Origin: Syntrophorhabdaceae bacterium
Lineage (GTDB): Bacteria > Desulfobacterota > Syntrophorhabdia > Syntrophorhabdales > Syntrophorhabdaceae
Assembly: GCA_036504895.1 (NCBI GenBank)
Contig: DASXUJ010000121.1
Location: 1-64,000, forward strand
Reading direction: 5' to 3'
DNA length: 64,000 nucleotides
The notes beneath the pieces were generated by a model that saw nothing but the letters and a program-made list of their open reading frames with translations, was not told the origin of the DNA and made no database searches. A program made the translations under genes and the position numbers. How positions within the stretch are numbered: position 1 is the first letter of the stretch; the number at the start of each line of letters is the position of its first letter. Positions 54,148 to 62,234 of this stretch are shown in pieces.

Positions 54148-54555
54148 ATGAGGACAGGAGAGGCTGACGCAGCCGCGGATGTGAAATTAAGGGTTTCCGT
54201 GGGTCGACAGCACGGAATGCAGCTCGTGGACTTGTTTGTCGACCACACGCCCGGGGTCGGAGATATTCGCATCGTGCCGAGCGGTAACGGACCCATCACC
54301 ATGTCCGACCATCTGAAGCTGATCCTCACGCCCTTCGACTGTATCTCGTGCCAATCCCCGCATGTCACCAGCAGCACAGGCTGGACATTACGCCAATGGT
54401 TTTTGAAATTTGCGGGAAGGAAGGTATTTGTCTGCAGCGACTGCGGCTCCACCCAGGTGGTCAAGGTCCGAAGGTGTGAATGGGAGACCATCATCACCAC
54501 GATTACAATCGGACTCCTTCTTTTCGCTGTTTCCATCCATTGGGCCCTCCGTTAG
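54148..54555 (+). CDS. Hypothetical zinc-ribbon membrane protein
   Basis: 135 residues from the ATG at 54148 (a GTG at 54130 would add six). Beta-rich N-terminal half (DVKLRVSVGRQHGMQLVDLF), then two CxxC motifs, FDCISCQSPHV and VCSDCGSTQVV (about 72-100), and a C-terminal TM helix (IITTITIGLLLFAVSIHWAL). The ribbon could bind zinc. Family unknown. No clear ribosome site; TACAAT at 54134-54139 is -10-like, so a near-leaderless message is possible. Confidence 0.6.
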   Translation: MRTGEADAAADVKLRVSVGRQHGMQLVDLFVDHTPGVGDIRIVPSGNGPITMSDHLKLILTPFDCISCQSPHVTSSTGWTLRQWFLKFAGRKVFVCSDCGSTQVVKVRRCEWETIITTITIGLLLFAVSIHWALR

Positions 54556-54603
54556 CCGTTCCCTTACCTTTTTCGCCACAATAATCAGGAGGTCCGAGTA
54601 CGT

Positions 54604-55791
54604 ATGAGTTATCTGATTTCCACGGCTCTTCTTACATGTTGCGCCCTTGTCGCCTTTATGGCGTCTGCAGCCGTTTCCTATGGCGGGGATAAGGCTCCTG
54701 TGATAATCGGGGCGTTCTATAATGTCACGGGAGGCATGGGTTCGATCGACGGTCCCGGGATGGAAGGCGCGAAACTGGCCGCCAAGATCGCAAATGCACG
54801 GGGAGGCATTCTCGGAGGCCGCAAAGTGGAGATTATGGCCTTCGACACAAAGACCGATCTCAAACTTGCCTCCTCTTCAGCGGCAACTGCCTCCAGGGCC
54901 GCCATGACCGCTGCCGTGGGTTACGGCGACTCCGACTTCGTACTGGCCGCCGCGCCTCATTTTCAGGCAAGGGGCATACCCTTCGTCACATCCGGTGCGA
55001 CCGATCCGACCCTGCCCGGCCGGATCGGGAGCAGGCTTTTTCTTGCTGCCTTCGGGGATGACGACCAGGCTTCCGCTGTTGCAGAATATGGATACCAACG
55101 ACTGAAGGCGCGGCGGATCGTGCTCTGGACGGACAGGAGCACCGATTTTACCAGGACCCTCTCCCGCTTCTTTAAAGAGCGCTTTATCCTGCTGGGCGGG
55201 AAAATCGTGGAAGAAATCTCTTTCACGTCGGGGGACGGTAAATTCAAGGACCTCGCATTAAAACTCAAAAGTCTGCATCCCAAGGCGGACGGACTCTTCG
55301 CGGCAAGCTTACCCGGAGACGCCGGAACGATTATCAGGCAGGTAAGGGAAGCAGGCCTCAGCCTTCCCATCCTGAGTGGAGACGGATTCGACACGGAGTT
55401 CGCCGTCTCGGTTCCGGGCCCGAAGCTCGCCAATCAGGTTTTCTTCTCAACCCACATGTACCGCGGAGACAGAAGCCGACGAACGCAGGATTTCATACAG
55501 TCCTACCGGAGTGAATACAATAAGGAGCCCGAAAGTGCCTTTGCCGCTCTTGGGTTCGATGCAGTAGGCCTGGTTATAGATGCAATAAGCCGGGCGGATT
55601 CGACTGAAACCCGCCTCGTGGCGGAAGCCCTCGCCAACACCTATGGATATGAAGGCGTTACCGGCACCATCTCTTACGTACGCAGGCCGGGGATACCGGC
55701 GAAAGACGTCTCGATCCTCGAGATAAAAAATGGGGTGTACGAGCTTGCGGATGTGTGGAAACCTCTCTACCGCTCGACCTCTTTGCCGTAA
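54604..55791 (+). CDS. Periplasmic solute-binding protein, branched-chain amino-acid (LivJ) type
   Basis: 395 residues: signal peptide (LISTALLTCCALVAFMASAA), then a type I periplasmic-binding fold with VIIGAFYNVTGGMGSIDGPG, AAKIANARGGILGGRKVEIM, ARGIPFVTSGATDPTLPGRI, VLWTDRSTDFTRTLSRFF, HPKADGLFAASLPGDAGTII. Binds amino acids, amides or aromatic acids for an ABC importer. No ABC permease or ATPase genes follow, so it works with a distant transporter or as a sensor. AGGAGG is 11 bases before the ATG. Confidence 0.9.
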   Translation: MSYLISTALLTCCALVAFMASAAVSYGGDKAPVIIGAFYNVTGGMGSIDGPGMEGAKLAAKIANARGGILGGRKVEIMAFDTKTDLKLASSSAATASRAAMTAAVGYGDSDFVLAAAPHFQARGIPFVTSGATDPTLPGRIGSRLFLAAFGDDDQASAVAEYGYQRLKARRIVLWTDRSTDFTRTLSRFFKERFILLGGKIVEEISFTSGDGKFKDLALKLKSLHPKADGLFAASLPGDAGTIIRQVREAGLSLPILSGDGFDTEFAVSVPGPKLANQVFFSTHMYRGDRSRRTQDFIQSYRSEYNKEPESAFAALGFDAVGLVIDAISRADSTETRLVAEALANTYGYEGVTGTISYVRRPGIPAKDVSILEIKNGVYELADVWKPLYRSTSLP

Positions 55792-55840
55792 ACACGCCGA
55801 TCCCGCCGCGGGGCCGTAAAAACTTTATCGGGAGGGACTT

Positions 55841-56122
55841 ATGGGAATGAACGAAGTCGAAGGAAAGGATAAAGAGCGGATCACCCTCTACACCCTGACC
55901 ACATGCGTATGGTGCAAGAAGACTAAACAATTTTTTCAGGACCTCGGCATCGGCTACCGTTATACGGACGTTGATCTTCTCGAAGGAGAGGAGCGCGATG
56001 CCGTCATGGAGGAGGTGAAACGTTGGAACCCCGACTGCTCCTTTCCCTCGATTGTAATCGATAAATCAACATGCATCGTCGGATTCAACGAGGCCAGGAT
56101 CAGGGAAGCTTTAGGACGGTAG
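55841..56122 (+). CDS. Glutaredoxin-like protein (CVWC)
   Basis: 93 residues with a thioredoxin fold: ITLYTLTTCVWCKKTKQFF, active site CVWC at about residues 22-25, SFPSIVIDKSTCIVGFNEAR with the cis-Pro. GGGAGGGACTT precedes the ATG. Followed three bases later by a ferredoxin-thioredoxin-reductase-type gene, and probably reduced by it. In anaerobes this pair forms a ferredoxin-driven thiol-reduction route (inference from the neighbourhood). Confidence 0.9.
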   Translation: MGMNEVEGKDKERITLYTLTTCVWCKKTKQFFQDLGIGYRYTDVDLLEGEERDAVMEEVKRWNPDCSFPSIVIDKSTCIVGFNEARIREALGR

Positions 56123-56124
56123 GT

Positions 56125-56643
56125 GTGGCCGAGTGCATTGATCCGAAAGAAATCGATATCCTTTACCGGGAATTGGCTGCCGACGCGGCAGCATCGGGTT
56201 CCCACCTGAACCCGGACAAGGAGTTCGCCCGGGAACTTCTCCGGGGACTGATCGCGAATGAGAAAAGATACGGCTACCGGTCCTGCCCCTGCAGGCTTGC
56301 CTCGGGGAATAAAGAGGAAGACCTCGATATTATCTGCCCCTGCGACTACAGGGACGCGGATGTGGGAGAGTGCGGCACGTGCTTCTGCGCCCTTTATGTC
56401 TCGGAGGCGGTAAGCAACGGAACAGGCGCCCCCTGCTCGATTCCCGAGAGGAGGCCGGCGCAAAGGAAGGGGCCGGCGCATGGCAAAGGACCTTCCGGTT
56501 ATGAGATGTGCGGGTCTCGCGCCTATCCCGTGTGGAGATGCAGGGTGTGTGGCTACTTATGCGCCCGTGAAGCGCCCCCGGAGAGATGTCCCATCTGCAA
56601 AGCTCGGGAAGACCGTTTCGAGAAGTTCCTTCAGTTCCCATGA
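56125..56643 (+). CDS. Ferredoxin-thioredoxin reductase catalytic chain fused to rubredoxin-like domain
   Basis: 172 residues from a GTG at 56125; upstream in-frame codons overlap the glutaredoxin gene. The FTR catalytic part (about 1-110) has CPCRLASG, ICPCDYRDADVG and ECGTCFCALYVS, the Cys pattern that holds the 4Fe-4S cluster and the redox disulphide. The C-terminal 45 residues (VWRCRVCGYLCAREAPPERC, then PICKAREDRFEKF) form a rubredoxin-type domain with two CxxC knuckles. Such fusions are reported in methanogens and anaerobic bacteria and reduce a glutaredoxin/thioredoxin partner. Its stop overlaps the next gene's ATG. Confidence 0.92.
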   Translation: MAECIDPKEIDILYRELAADAAASGSHLNPDKEFARELLRGLIANEKRYGYRSCPCRLASGNKEEDLDIICPCDYRDADVGECGTCFCALYVSEAVSNGTGAPCSIPERRPAQRKGPAHGKGPSGYEMCGSRAYPVWRCRVCGYLCAREAPPERCPICKAREDRFEKFLQFP

Positions 56644-57935
56644 ATCTGAAGTACGATTTGGATGATGTCCCGCCCCGGCTTCACCTCCTGCTCTTCGGGC
56701 TGCAGTGGCTCGCGGTATCGATACCGGGGATCGTAATCCTCGGGAAGATCGTAGCCGGTCTCCATTTCCTCAATATGGCGGATCAGGTCATTTACCTTCA
56801 AAAGCTCTGTTTTGTCACGGGCCTCGCCCTCTTCTCTCAGCTTTTGTGGGGCCACAGGCTCCCTTTGATCGCCGGTCCCTCGACGGTGCTGGTGATCGGG
56901 GTAATCGCGAGCGCCGCCTCGGGTCTCGACGCGGTATACGGCTCTCTGGCTGCGGGAGGGACCCTCCTTTTTCTGGTAAGCCTCGCCGGTGTCTTCGGCC
57001 GCATCCGCAAGCTTTTCACCACCAGGGTGGTGGCCTGTCTCCTCCTCCTCATTGCCCTCACCCTCACTCCCACAATAATCCGCCTTCTCACCGCACCGGT
57101 TGAGGGCGCTTCGATCCCGGCAAATCTTTCTTTCGCCGCCGGTGTGGTGCTCCTCATGCTCGTTCTGTACCGCCGCCTCACCGGAGTATGGAAAGCTACC
57201 CTCGTGGTCTGGGCAATGGCGGGGGCAAGCGTCGCCCACTTTGTTCTCTTCCCCCATAGCGGCAGAGCGGTTGAGACAAGCTCTGCCCCCCTGCTCTCTC
57301 TGTTCTTTCACCGTCTTACCGCCACGATTTCCTTTGAGCCTGGCGTCCTCGTCTCCTTCCTCTTCTGTTTTTTTGCCCTATCGGTCAATGACGTCAGCTC
57401 GATTGAGTCAGTCTCGGCCATTCTCAAAATAAAGGACCCGCGAAAGAGGCTCGACCGCGGACTCGCCGTCACGGGCGCCGCAAATATCGCTTCCGGTGTT
57501 CTGGGCGTGGTGGGACCGGTCAACTTTTCGCTCAGTCCCGGGGTAATAATGGCGAGCGGCTGCGCCTCCAGGTTCGCCCTCATTCCCGCCGCCGCCGGGC
57601 TGGTTCTCCTTTCTTTCTCGCCCTATGTGGTAGCCTTGATGGGCTCGATTTCCCCGGTGGTGATTGGCGCCATGCTCATCTATATTCTCTGTTATCAGGT
57701 CGCCGCCGGGCTAATCGCCGCATTCGGCTCCGAAGAGACCTTTACGCTGGAGTCGGGCCTCGCCCTCGGCCTTCCGCTGCTTCTCGGTACGATATTTTCC
57801 TTCATGCCCCCGGACGCGGTGCATGCCTTTCCTCCCATCCTCCGACCTCTTGCGGGAAATGGATTCGTAATAGGCACCATCACCAGTCTGGCGATGGAAC
57901 ACCTTGTATTTCCAAGGGGTTCTCGCTCTTCATAA
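56640..57935 (+). CDS. NCS2-family nucleobase/ascorbate-type permease
   Basis: 431 residues, about 12-14 hydrophobic segments. Seen: PRLHLLLFGLQWLAVSIPGI, GHRLPLIAGPSTVLVIGVIA, SVNDVSSIESVSAILKIKDP, LGVVGPVNFSLSPGVIMASG (the family's signature-like stretch) and AFPPILRPLAGNGFVIGTIT. NCS2 members carry uracil, xanthine or urate with H+ or Na+. Start at 56640 overlaps the FTR stop by four bases (ATGA), so it is translationally coupled to the redox genes, an unusual partner. Substrate unknown. Confidence 0.9.
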   Translation: MNLKYDLDDVPPRLHLLLFGLQWLAVSIPGIVILGKIVAGLHFLNMADQVIYLQKLCFVTGLALFSQLLWGHRLPLIAGPSTVLVIGVIASAASGLDAVYGSLAAGGTLLFLVSLAGVFGRIRKLFTTRVVACLLLLIALTLTPTIIRLLTAPVEGASIPANLSFAAGVVLLMLVLYRRLTGVWKATLVVWAMAGASVAHFVLFPHSGRAVETSSAPLLSLFFHRLTATISFEPGVLVSFLFCFFALSVNDVSSIESVSAILKIKDPRKRLDRGLAVTGAANIASGVLGVVGPVNFSLSPGVIMASGCASRFALIPAAAGLVLLSFSPYVVALMGSISPVVIGAMLIYILCYQVAAGLIAAFGSEETFTLESGLALGLPLLLGTIFSFMPPDAVHAFPPILRPLAGNGFVIGTITSLAMEHLVFPRGSRSS

Positions 57936-58019
57936 AATAGATTATTGCAGAGGCCTCGAAAGTGAGGTAGAATCTTACCGGTTCTTTAGCATCATACGCC
58001 GCACCACAACCGGGGCACC

Positions 58020-58301
58020 ATGAGCGAAATTAAGACAGTCGATGAATTGATAACAGCGAAGAATTTAACCGAGGAAGAAATGGAGCTGTTCGCCGACCTG
58101 ATCCGCGAGGCCCGGGAACGGGAGATCAAGTCCGTCGAGCTCTCCCGGAAAACGAAAGATAACCTCCGCAGGCTTTCGGTCGGTCTCGATACTATCGTTG
58201 AAAGGACTACCGAATTGAGCCGGGCCATGGATCGGCTCCTCGATCAGATGGAGACGCTCTATATCAAGTCCATACCTGACGCCAAATTTTATCGCGAGTG
58301 A
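58020..58301 (+). CDS. Small hypothetical coiled-coil protein
   Basis: 93 residues, almost entirely helical and highly charged (TEEEMELFADLIREAREREI, then TELSRAMDRLLDQMETLYIK), with heptad spacing for a coiled coil at about 15-85. No cysteine, no membrane helix. It could be a small structural or regulatory dimer. No ribosome site of note before the ATG. No family recognised. Confidence 0.6.
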   Translation: MSEIKTVDELITAKNLTEEEMELFADLIREAREREIKSVELSRKTKDNLRRLSVGLDTIVERTTELSRAMDRLLDQMETLYIKSIPDAKFYRE

Positions 58302-58342
58302 CCCGCCTGAAAGCCCCACATCCCGGTGCTCTTTCCCGTCCT

Positions 58343-58600
58343 TTATTGCCGGTGCTTTATGGCGAGAACAAGGGCCGCGCACAGGAGGAGGAAGGTAACA
58401 CCGTTCGCCGCGATAATAGGTAAAGAGCCGATACCGATCCCGTAAAGGAGCCACATAAACACCCCTGAACATTGGAGACTTATCATAAGGAGAGAGATAT
58501 CCCCGGATGATCTCGATCGCCGGATCTTGACCACTTGGGGGAGGAATGCCACGGTCGTTAAGGCCCCTGCCGTCAGTCCGATGATAGTGATATAATCCAT
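58343..58600 (-). CDS. SemiSWEET (PQ-loop/MtN3) sugar transporter
   Basis: 85 residues, three TM helices: YITIIGLTAGALTTVAFLPQ with the PQ motif, DISLLMISLQCSGVFMWLLY, and LPIIAANGVTFLLLCAALVL. Bacterial SemiSWEETs are half-size SWEETs that dimerise to move sugars. Start at 58600 (MDYITII); a GTG at 58618 would add six residues. Length and motifs are typical. Leftward and alone. Confidence 0.93.
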   Translation of the reverse strand: MDYITIIGLTAGALTTVAFLPQVVKIRRSRSSGDISLLMISLQCSGVFMWLLYGIGIGSLPIIAANGVTFLLLCAALVLAIKHRQ

Positions 58601-58703
58601 CACCAGGACACGCTCCACCTTAACGCGTTAAGTGCGGTCTTGCCACGTTGCTATATTTAAGCAGGCCCCGATAAGGCATCAGAGCCTGCCCTTGTATGTT
58701 GCC

Positions 58704-58904
58704 TCAGACTTTTTGTACGTTCGCGGCATGCGGCCCCTTGGGACCGTCGACAACGTCGAAACTTACTGCCTGGCCTTCGGTCAGGGACTTAAAACCGCTT
58801 CCCTGAATCGCAGAATAATGGACAAACACATCGCCGCCTTCCTCATTGGTGATGAAACCGAACCCCTTGGACTCGTTGAACCATTTAACAGTCCCTTTTG
58901 CCAT
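58704..58904 (-). CDS. Cold-shock-domain protein
   Basis: 66 residues with a complete [23 protein letters not shown] carrying RNP1 (KGFGFI) and DVFVHYSAI carrying RNP2, ending [10 protein letters not shown]. Single-stranded RNA/DNA chaperone. AAAGGAGGG lies eight bases before the ATG at 58904. The upstream 58905-59126 has about 200 bp that may hold a structured leader, as in many csp genes; nothing further can be said from sequence. Confidence 0.96.
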   Translation of the reverse strand: MAKGTVKWFNESKGFGFITNEEGGDVFVHYSAIQGSGFKSLTEGQAVSFDVVDGPKGPHAANVQKV

Positions 58905-59126
58905 CGAGTACACCCTCCTTTAAGAATTAACAAAAAGTGAGATCGGAACTGTCATGAAGAGACTACAAAGCCTTGAAAACTTTGTGGCTTACAATAACAT
59001 GGCTTCCGAAACCCCAAATTTATTCTGGCATAGAAATATGGAAAGGTCAACATTTATTGAAGCCGGAATGAGGCTTTGAAAATTTTTCTTCACCCCTGCC
59101 GGTTGCCCGTCCAGTGGACCTTTTCT

Positions 59127-59486
59127 TCAGCTTGCCAGCTTAATACCTTCAGGCTTTATTCGGTTCATTCCGTCGACATAAACTTTTCGCGGCTCGAAAG
59201 CGGAAAGCTCGCTTTCGCCATAGGTTCCATAGGTCACGATAATAACTATATCGCCTTTTCGCCCTTTATGTGCCGCTGCCCCGTTAATGCATATCACGCC
59301 CGAATTGGGATCACCCTTTATTGCATATGTGCTAAAACGCTCTCCGTTCGTCACATTGTAAATATCCACCTGCTCATAGGGAATGATATTCGCCTTTTCC
59401 ATCAGGGTGCTGTCTATAGTGATGCTGCCCTCGTAGTCCAGGTTGCTCTCCGTTACTGTTGCCCGATGGATTTTGGACTTCATCAT
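59127..59486 (-). CDS. panD: Aspartate 1-decarboxylase proenzyme
   Basis: About 119 residues. Makes beta-alanine from aspartate for pantothenate. The self-processing site is GSITID (cleavage between Gly and Ser near residue 20, Ser forming the pyruvoyl group), with the catalytic [12 protein letters not shown] region and substrate-site INGAAAH. ATG at 59486 has GGAG six bases upstream; the next codon is also ATG, and a longer frame starts at 59498. It is the last gene of panB-panC-panD, with a 14-bp gap. Confidence 0.95.
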   Translation of the reverse strand: MMKSKIHRATVTESNLDYEGSITIDSTLMEKANIIPYEQVDIYNVTNGERFSTYAIKGDPNSGVICINGAAAHKGRKGDIVIIVTYGTYGESELSAFEPRKVYVDGMNRIKPEGIKLAS

Positions 59487-59500
59487 CCTTCTCTCCATTT

Positions 59501-60346
59501 TTAAGCCTCCATCAAAATTGTGTTGTCTATTAATCTTGTTTTGCCCACACGGCAGGCAATGGCGAGAACCGCTTTGCCCTTGATCGTATCGACCGCCTCA
59601 AGCGTGTCGGCATCGGAGATACTCACGTACTCCACACTCAATCCCCCTTTTGAACCCAACATCCCGGTCACTTCCGTTACAATCGCTGCGCTGTTACGCT
59701 CCCCCTCTTTGAAAAGCTCCTGGGCCCTTCTGATCGACGCCGAAATAAGAAGCGCTTCCTCCCGTTCTTCGGGACTCAAATATGTATTTCTCGAACTCAT
59801 GGCGAGCCCGTCATTCTCCCTCACTGTGGGATGAGGGACTATGGTGAGGTCCATATTAAGGTCTCTCACCATCTTCTCGATGACCTTAAGCTGCTGGTAA
59901 TCCTTCTGTCCAAAGACGGCGAAATGGGGTTTGACCATGTTGAACAGTTTTGCCACCACCGTGGCGACTCCAAGAAAATGGCCTGACCTCGTCTTTCCGC
60001 AGAGGTAATCCTCAAGCCCCTTCACCTCCACAAAGGTCGAATACCCTTCGGGATACACATCGGCGGCTTCGGGATAAAAGATAATATCCGTCTTCTCTTT
60101 CTCGAGAAGCAACCCATCACGGTCGAAATCCCTCGGGTACCTGCTCAGATCCTCCGTCGGGCCAAACTGGATGGGATTGACGAAAACACTGACCACCACG
60201 ATATCGGCCAATTCCCTCGCCTTTCTGACCAGGGCGAGATGCCCCTCATGAAGATAACCCATAGTAGGGACAAAGCCGATACGCTTGTCTTTCCTCAGCT
60301 CTTCAGCCAAAGACTGCATCTGTCTGACTGTTCGTATTATTTGCAT
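59501..60346 (-). CDS. panC: Pantothenate synthetase
   Basis: 281 residues. Joins pantoate and beta-alanine using ATP. HIGH-type motif in [72 protein letters not shown] and the KMSKS-like [12 protein letters not shown]. Start at 60346 (MQIIRT), one base after the panB stop, so translation is coupled; eight extra residues to 60370 overlap panB. Confidence 0.96.
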   Translation of the reverse strand: MQIIRTVRQMQSLAEELRKDKRIGFVPTMGYLHEGHLALVRKARELADIVVVSVFVNPIQFGPTEDLSRYPRDFDRDGLLLEKEKTDIIFYPEAADVYPEGYSTFVEVKGLEDYLCGKTRSGHFLGVATVVAKLFNMVKPHFAVFGQKDYQQLKVIEKMVRDLNMDLTIVPHPTVRENDGLAMSSRNTYLSPEEREEALLISASIRRAQELFKEGERNSAAIVTEVTGMLGSKGGLSVEYVSISDADTLEAVDTIKGKAVLAIACRVGKTRLIDNTILMEA

Positions 60347-60347
60347 G

Positions 60348-61142
60348 TTAATGATAGGAGAGGGCGTCATCCGGAAATACCCCGCCTCTCACCTCTTCTA
60401 TGTATGCCTTGATTGCCCGGTCCATATCCCCTCGCATGTTCGCGTAGCTCTTCACGAACTTGGGCCGTCCCCCTTTGAGCAGACCGAGGAGGTCGTGGAT
60501 TACAAGGACCTGCCCGTCGCAGTCGGGACCTGCCCCTATGCCTATGGTAGGTATGGAGAGCATCCCGGTGATCTCCATGGCGAGCTGTCTCGGGACGCAT
60601 TCGAGGACCACGGCAAAAGCGCCCGCTTCTTCCACGGCCTTTGCATCCTCTATCAGCCTGTCGGCTTCGTCTCCCTTTCCCTGAACCTTATATGAACCCA
60701 TTCTGTTTATTGATTGGGGAGTAAGGCCGATATGACCCATGACAGGTATCTCTATATCTACGAGAGCCCGGATCACCTCCTTCATTTTGGTACCGCCTTC
60801 GAGCTTGACGGCCCCGGCAAGGCTCTCTTTCATCATACGGCCCGCGTTCCTTCTGGCTTGTTCAATACTCTCGTGGTACGACATGAAGGGCATGTCGATA
60901 ATTACGAGTGCCCTCTCCACGGCTTTTGCCACGGCCTTGGTATGGTGAATCATCTCCTCGATTGTAACGGGGAGGGTGTTCGGGTATCCGAGCATGACCT
61001 GCACGGAATCACCCACCAGGATGGAATCGATTCCCGCCTCATCCACAATGGAAGCAGTAACATAGTCATAGGCGGTAAGCATGGTAAGCTTCGCCCCGCC
61101 CTTTCGACCTTTGAAAATAGGCACGGTCACCCTCTCACCCAC
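60348..61142 (-). CDS. panB: 3-methyl-2-oxobutanoate hydroxymethyltransferase
   Basis: 264 residues, TIM barrel. Makes ketopantoate from 2-oxoisovalerate and methylene-tetrahydrofolate. Motifs: TMLTAYDYVTASIVDEAGID, LVGDSVQVMLGYPNTLPVT, MPFMSYHESIEQA, GHIGLTPQSINRMG, FAVVLECVPRQLAMEITG, GIGAGPDCDGQVLV. GTG start at 61142 overlaps the stop of the upstream leader frame, so leader translation can feed panB translation. First gene of the panBCD operon. Confidence 0.96.
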   Translation of the reverse strand: MGERVTVPIFKGRKGGAKLTMLTAYDYVTASIVDEAGIDSILVGDSVQVMLGYPNTLPVTIEEMIHHTKAVAKAVERALVIIDMPFMSYHESIEQARRNAGRMMKESLAGAVKLEGGTKMKEVIRALVDIEIPVMGHIGLTPQSINRMGSYKVQGKGDEADRLIEDAKAVEEAGAFAVVLECVPRQLAMEITGMLSIPTIGIGAGPDCDGQVLVIHDLLGLLKGGRPKFVKSYANMRGDMDRAIKAYIEEVRGGVFPDDALSYH

Positions 61143-61206
61143 GATTGACCCCCAAAATAAAAAAACCTTCCGAACGCGGTTCAGAAGGTATAGATAAATT
61201 ACTCAT
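61135..61206 (-). CDS. Leader peptide overlapping panB start
   Basis: A 23-codon frame reading MSNLSIPSEPRSEGFFILG and ending VNRG; its TGA (61137-61135) lies inside the first codons of panB, whose GTG is at 61142. The ribosome site GGGAGGAG is strong, stronger than that of panB. Codons 7-14 form an intrinsic terminator hairpin, so a ribosome translating the leader melts the terminator and arrives at panB. It has no run of one amino acid, so the signal it senses is unclear. Confidence 0.6.
   Translation of the reverse strand: MSNLSIPSEPRSEGFFILGVNRG
61155..61189 (-). terminator. Terminator inside the panB leader frame
   Basis: ACCTTC-T-GAAC, loop CGC, GTTC-G-GAAGGT (61189-61165), about 11 bp, then seven T residues and ATTTT. 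It lies only 23 bases before panB, with no room for a promoter after it, so panBCD transcripts must read through it. Confidence 0.85.
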
Positions 61207-61256
61207 CAGCTCTCCTCCCGTCTCGGTCTTATAAGATCCAAGCGGCTATCTGCAAA

Positions 61257-61284
61257 AGTATATGCTATTTTCAGGTGAAGTCAA
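61257..61284 (-). promoter_or_regulatory. Promoter of panBCD leader transcript
   Basis: Leftward TTGACT (61284-61279), 16 bases, TATACT (61262-61257). RNA would start near 61250, giving a 108-nt leader that contains the leader peptide and the terminator. Confidence 0.65.
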
Positions 61285-61314
61285 CTATTATTTTTTCACC
61301 TTTTTTTGCGTCTT

Positions 61315-61968
61315 TCAATCGTACCATTTGGCAAAAGCGCTTAATCTTTCCCTTGGCGTGGCGAACCCGTTCAGCGGGTTATCAGGATCCGGGCGGCCGA
61401 GGGCCATGCCGATCACCACATCTTTACTTTCGGGGATGTCGAGATGTTCCCTGATCTCATCTTCATAGGCGCTGATGAGACCGATGGGACAGGTCCCGAG
61501 GCCCGCTTCGAAGGCAATGAGGGTGAGATACCCCAATACGATCCCGATATCCACAAGCCTCGCCTTTGAGAATGCATTATCCAGGCAGAGGATGAGGGCC
61601 ACCGGCGCACCGTAGAAATTACAGCTTCCCTCATTTACGAACCGGTCGAAAGGCAGGCCCATCTTTTCAAGGCAAGGGTTCATGAGCTGAAAAGATTCGA
61701 CCCCCCTTTTGCTGAATTCGGCCGATAAAGGCTTCACGTTTCCCGGGCTGCACGAGATCTGCTTCTCCCGGTATGCCTTGATGAGCCTCCGCGAGAGACG
61801 CTCTCTCTCCTCGCCCATTACCACATAAAACTCCCAGGGCTGGAGGTTGATGGCGGAGGGGGCATTCAGGGCAAGGCCGAGGACCTCCTCCACCTGGGCC
61901 CGCGGCAAAGGGTCCGCTTTAAAAGCCCGCACACTGTGACGGCTCCGAACAGCCTCAAACACGTCCAT
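61315..61968 (-). CDS. Nitroreductase-family FMN protein
   Basis: 217 residues: MDVFEAVRSRHSVRAFKADP with the FMN-binding R-S-R-R/H-S-x-R motif, NAPSAINLQPWEFYVVMGEE, insertion region, YGAPVALILCLDN, GIVLGYLTLIAFEAGLGTCP with the glycine-rich end, and ALGRPDPDNPLNGFATPRE. Flavin reductases of quinones, nitro compounds or enones; a specific substrate cannot be given. Start at 61968 after AGGAGG; nine extra residues upstream are unlikely. Confidence 0.92.
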   Translation of the reverse strand: MDVFEAVRSRHSVRAFKADPLPRAQVEEVLGLALNAPSAINLQPWEFYVVMGEERERLSRRLIKAYREKQISCSPGNVKPLSAEFSKRGVESFQLMNPCLEKMGLPFDRFVNEGSCNFYGAPVALILCLDNAFSKARLVDIGIVLGYLTLIAFEAGLGTCPIGLISAYEDEIREHLDIPESKDVVIGMALGRPDPDNPLNGFATPRERLSAFAKWYD

Positions 61969-62120
61969 CCCATCCTCCTGTCGTTTACAATACAATACCG
62001 TGCAAGAGAAGCCGTGTCAAGGGAGGGTAAAGGGGCGGTTATTCGCGTGGGGCCTTTGTTCCGTCGTCTCTGGAGGCGGGTGAAAAGAGGGTTGAATATG
62101 TGTTATTTTTGATGCAATCA

Positions 62121-62182
62121 CAGCTTCCCTTGCCCATGCCCGGAAGCGCCTGTAGGGTTCCCGGCATGGGCAAGGGAAGCTG
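62121..62182. repeat. 20-bp perfect inverted repeat
   Basis: CAGCTTCCCTTGCCCATGCC (62121-62140) and its exact complement (62163-62182), 22-base loop, with further imperfect pairing inside. It lies 52 bases past the stop of the exported protein gene, on the same strand as the nitroreductase. It may be a terminator (no U-run) or a small inverted-repeat element. The rest of 61996-62234 shows nothing else. Confidence 0.7.
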
Positions 62183-62234
62183 TTTCGTCAATTCATGTTC
62201 CGGAGGGCATATCCGGGGCGGGGCTATCGCCGTT

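Noticed and set aside
61165-61189. GAACCGCG before a terminator upstream of panB resembles a T-box motif
   Set aside because: A T-box needs a long specifier-loop leader of about 200 nt and the full GG-x-ACCGCG motif; the leader here is about 108 nt and contains a translated frame instead.
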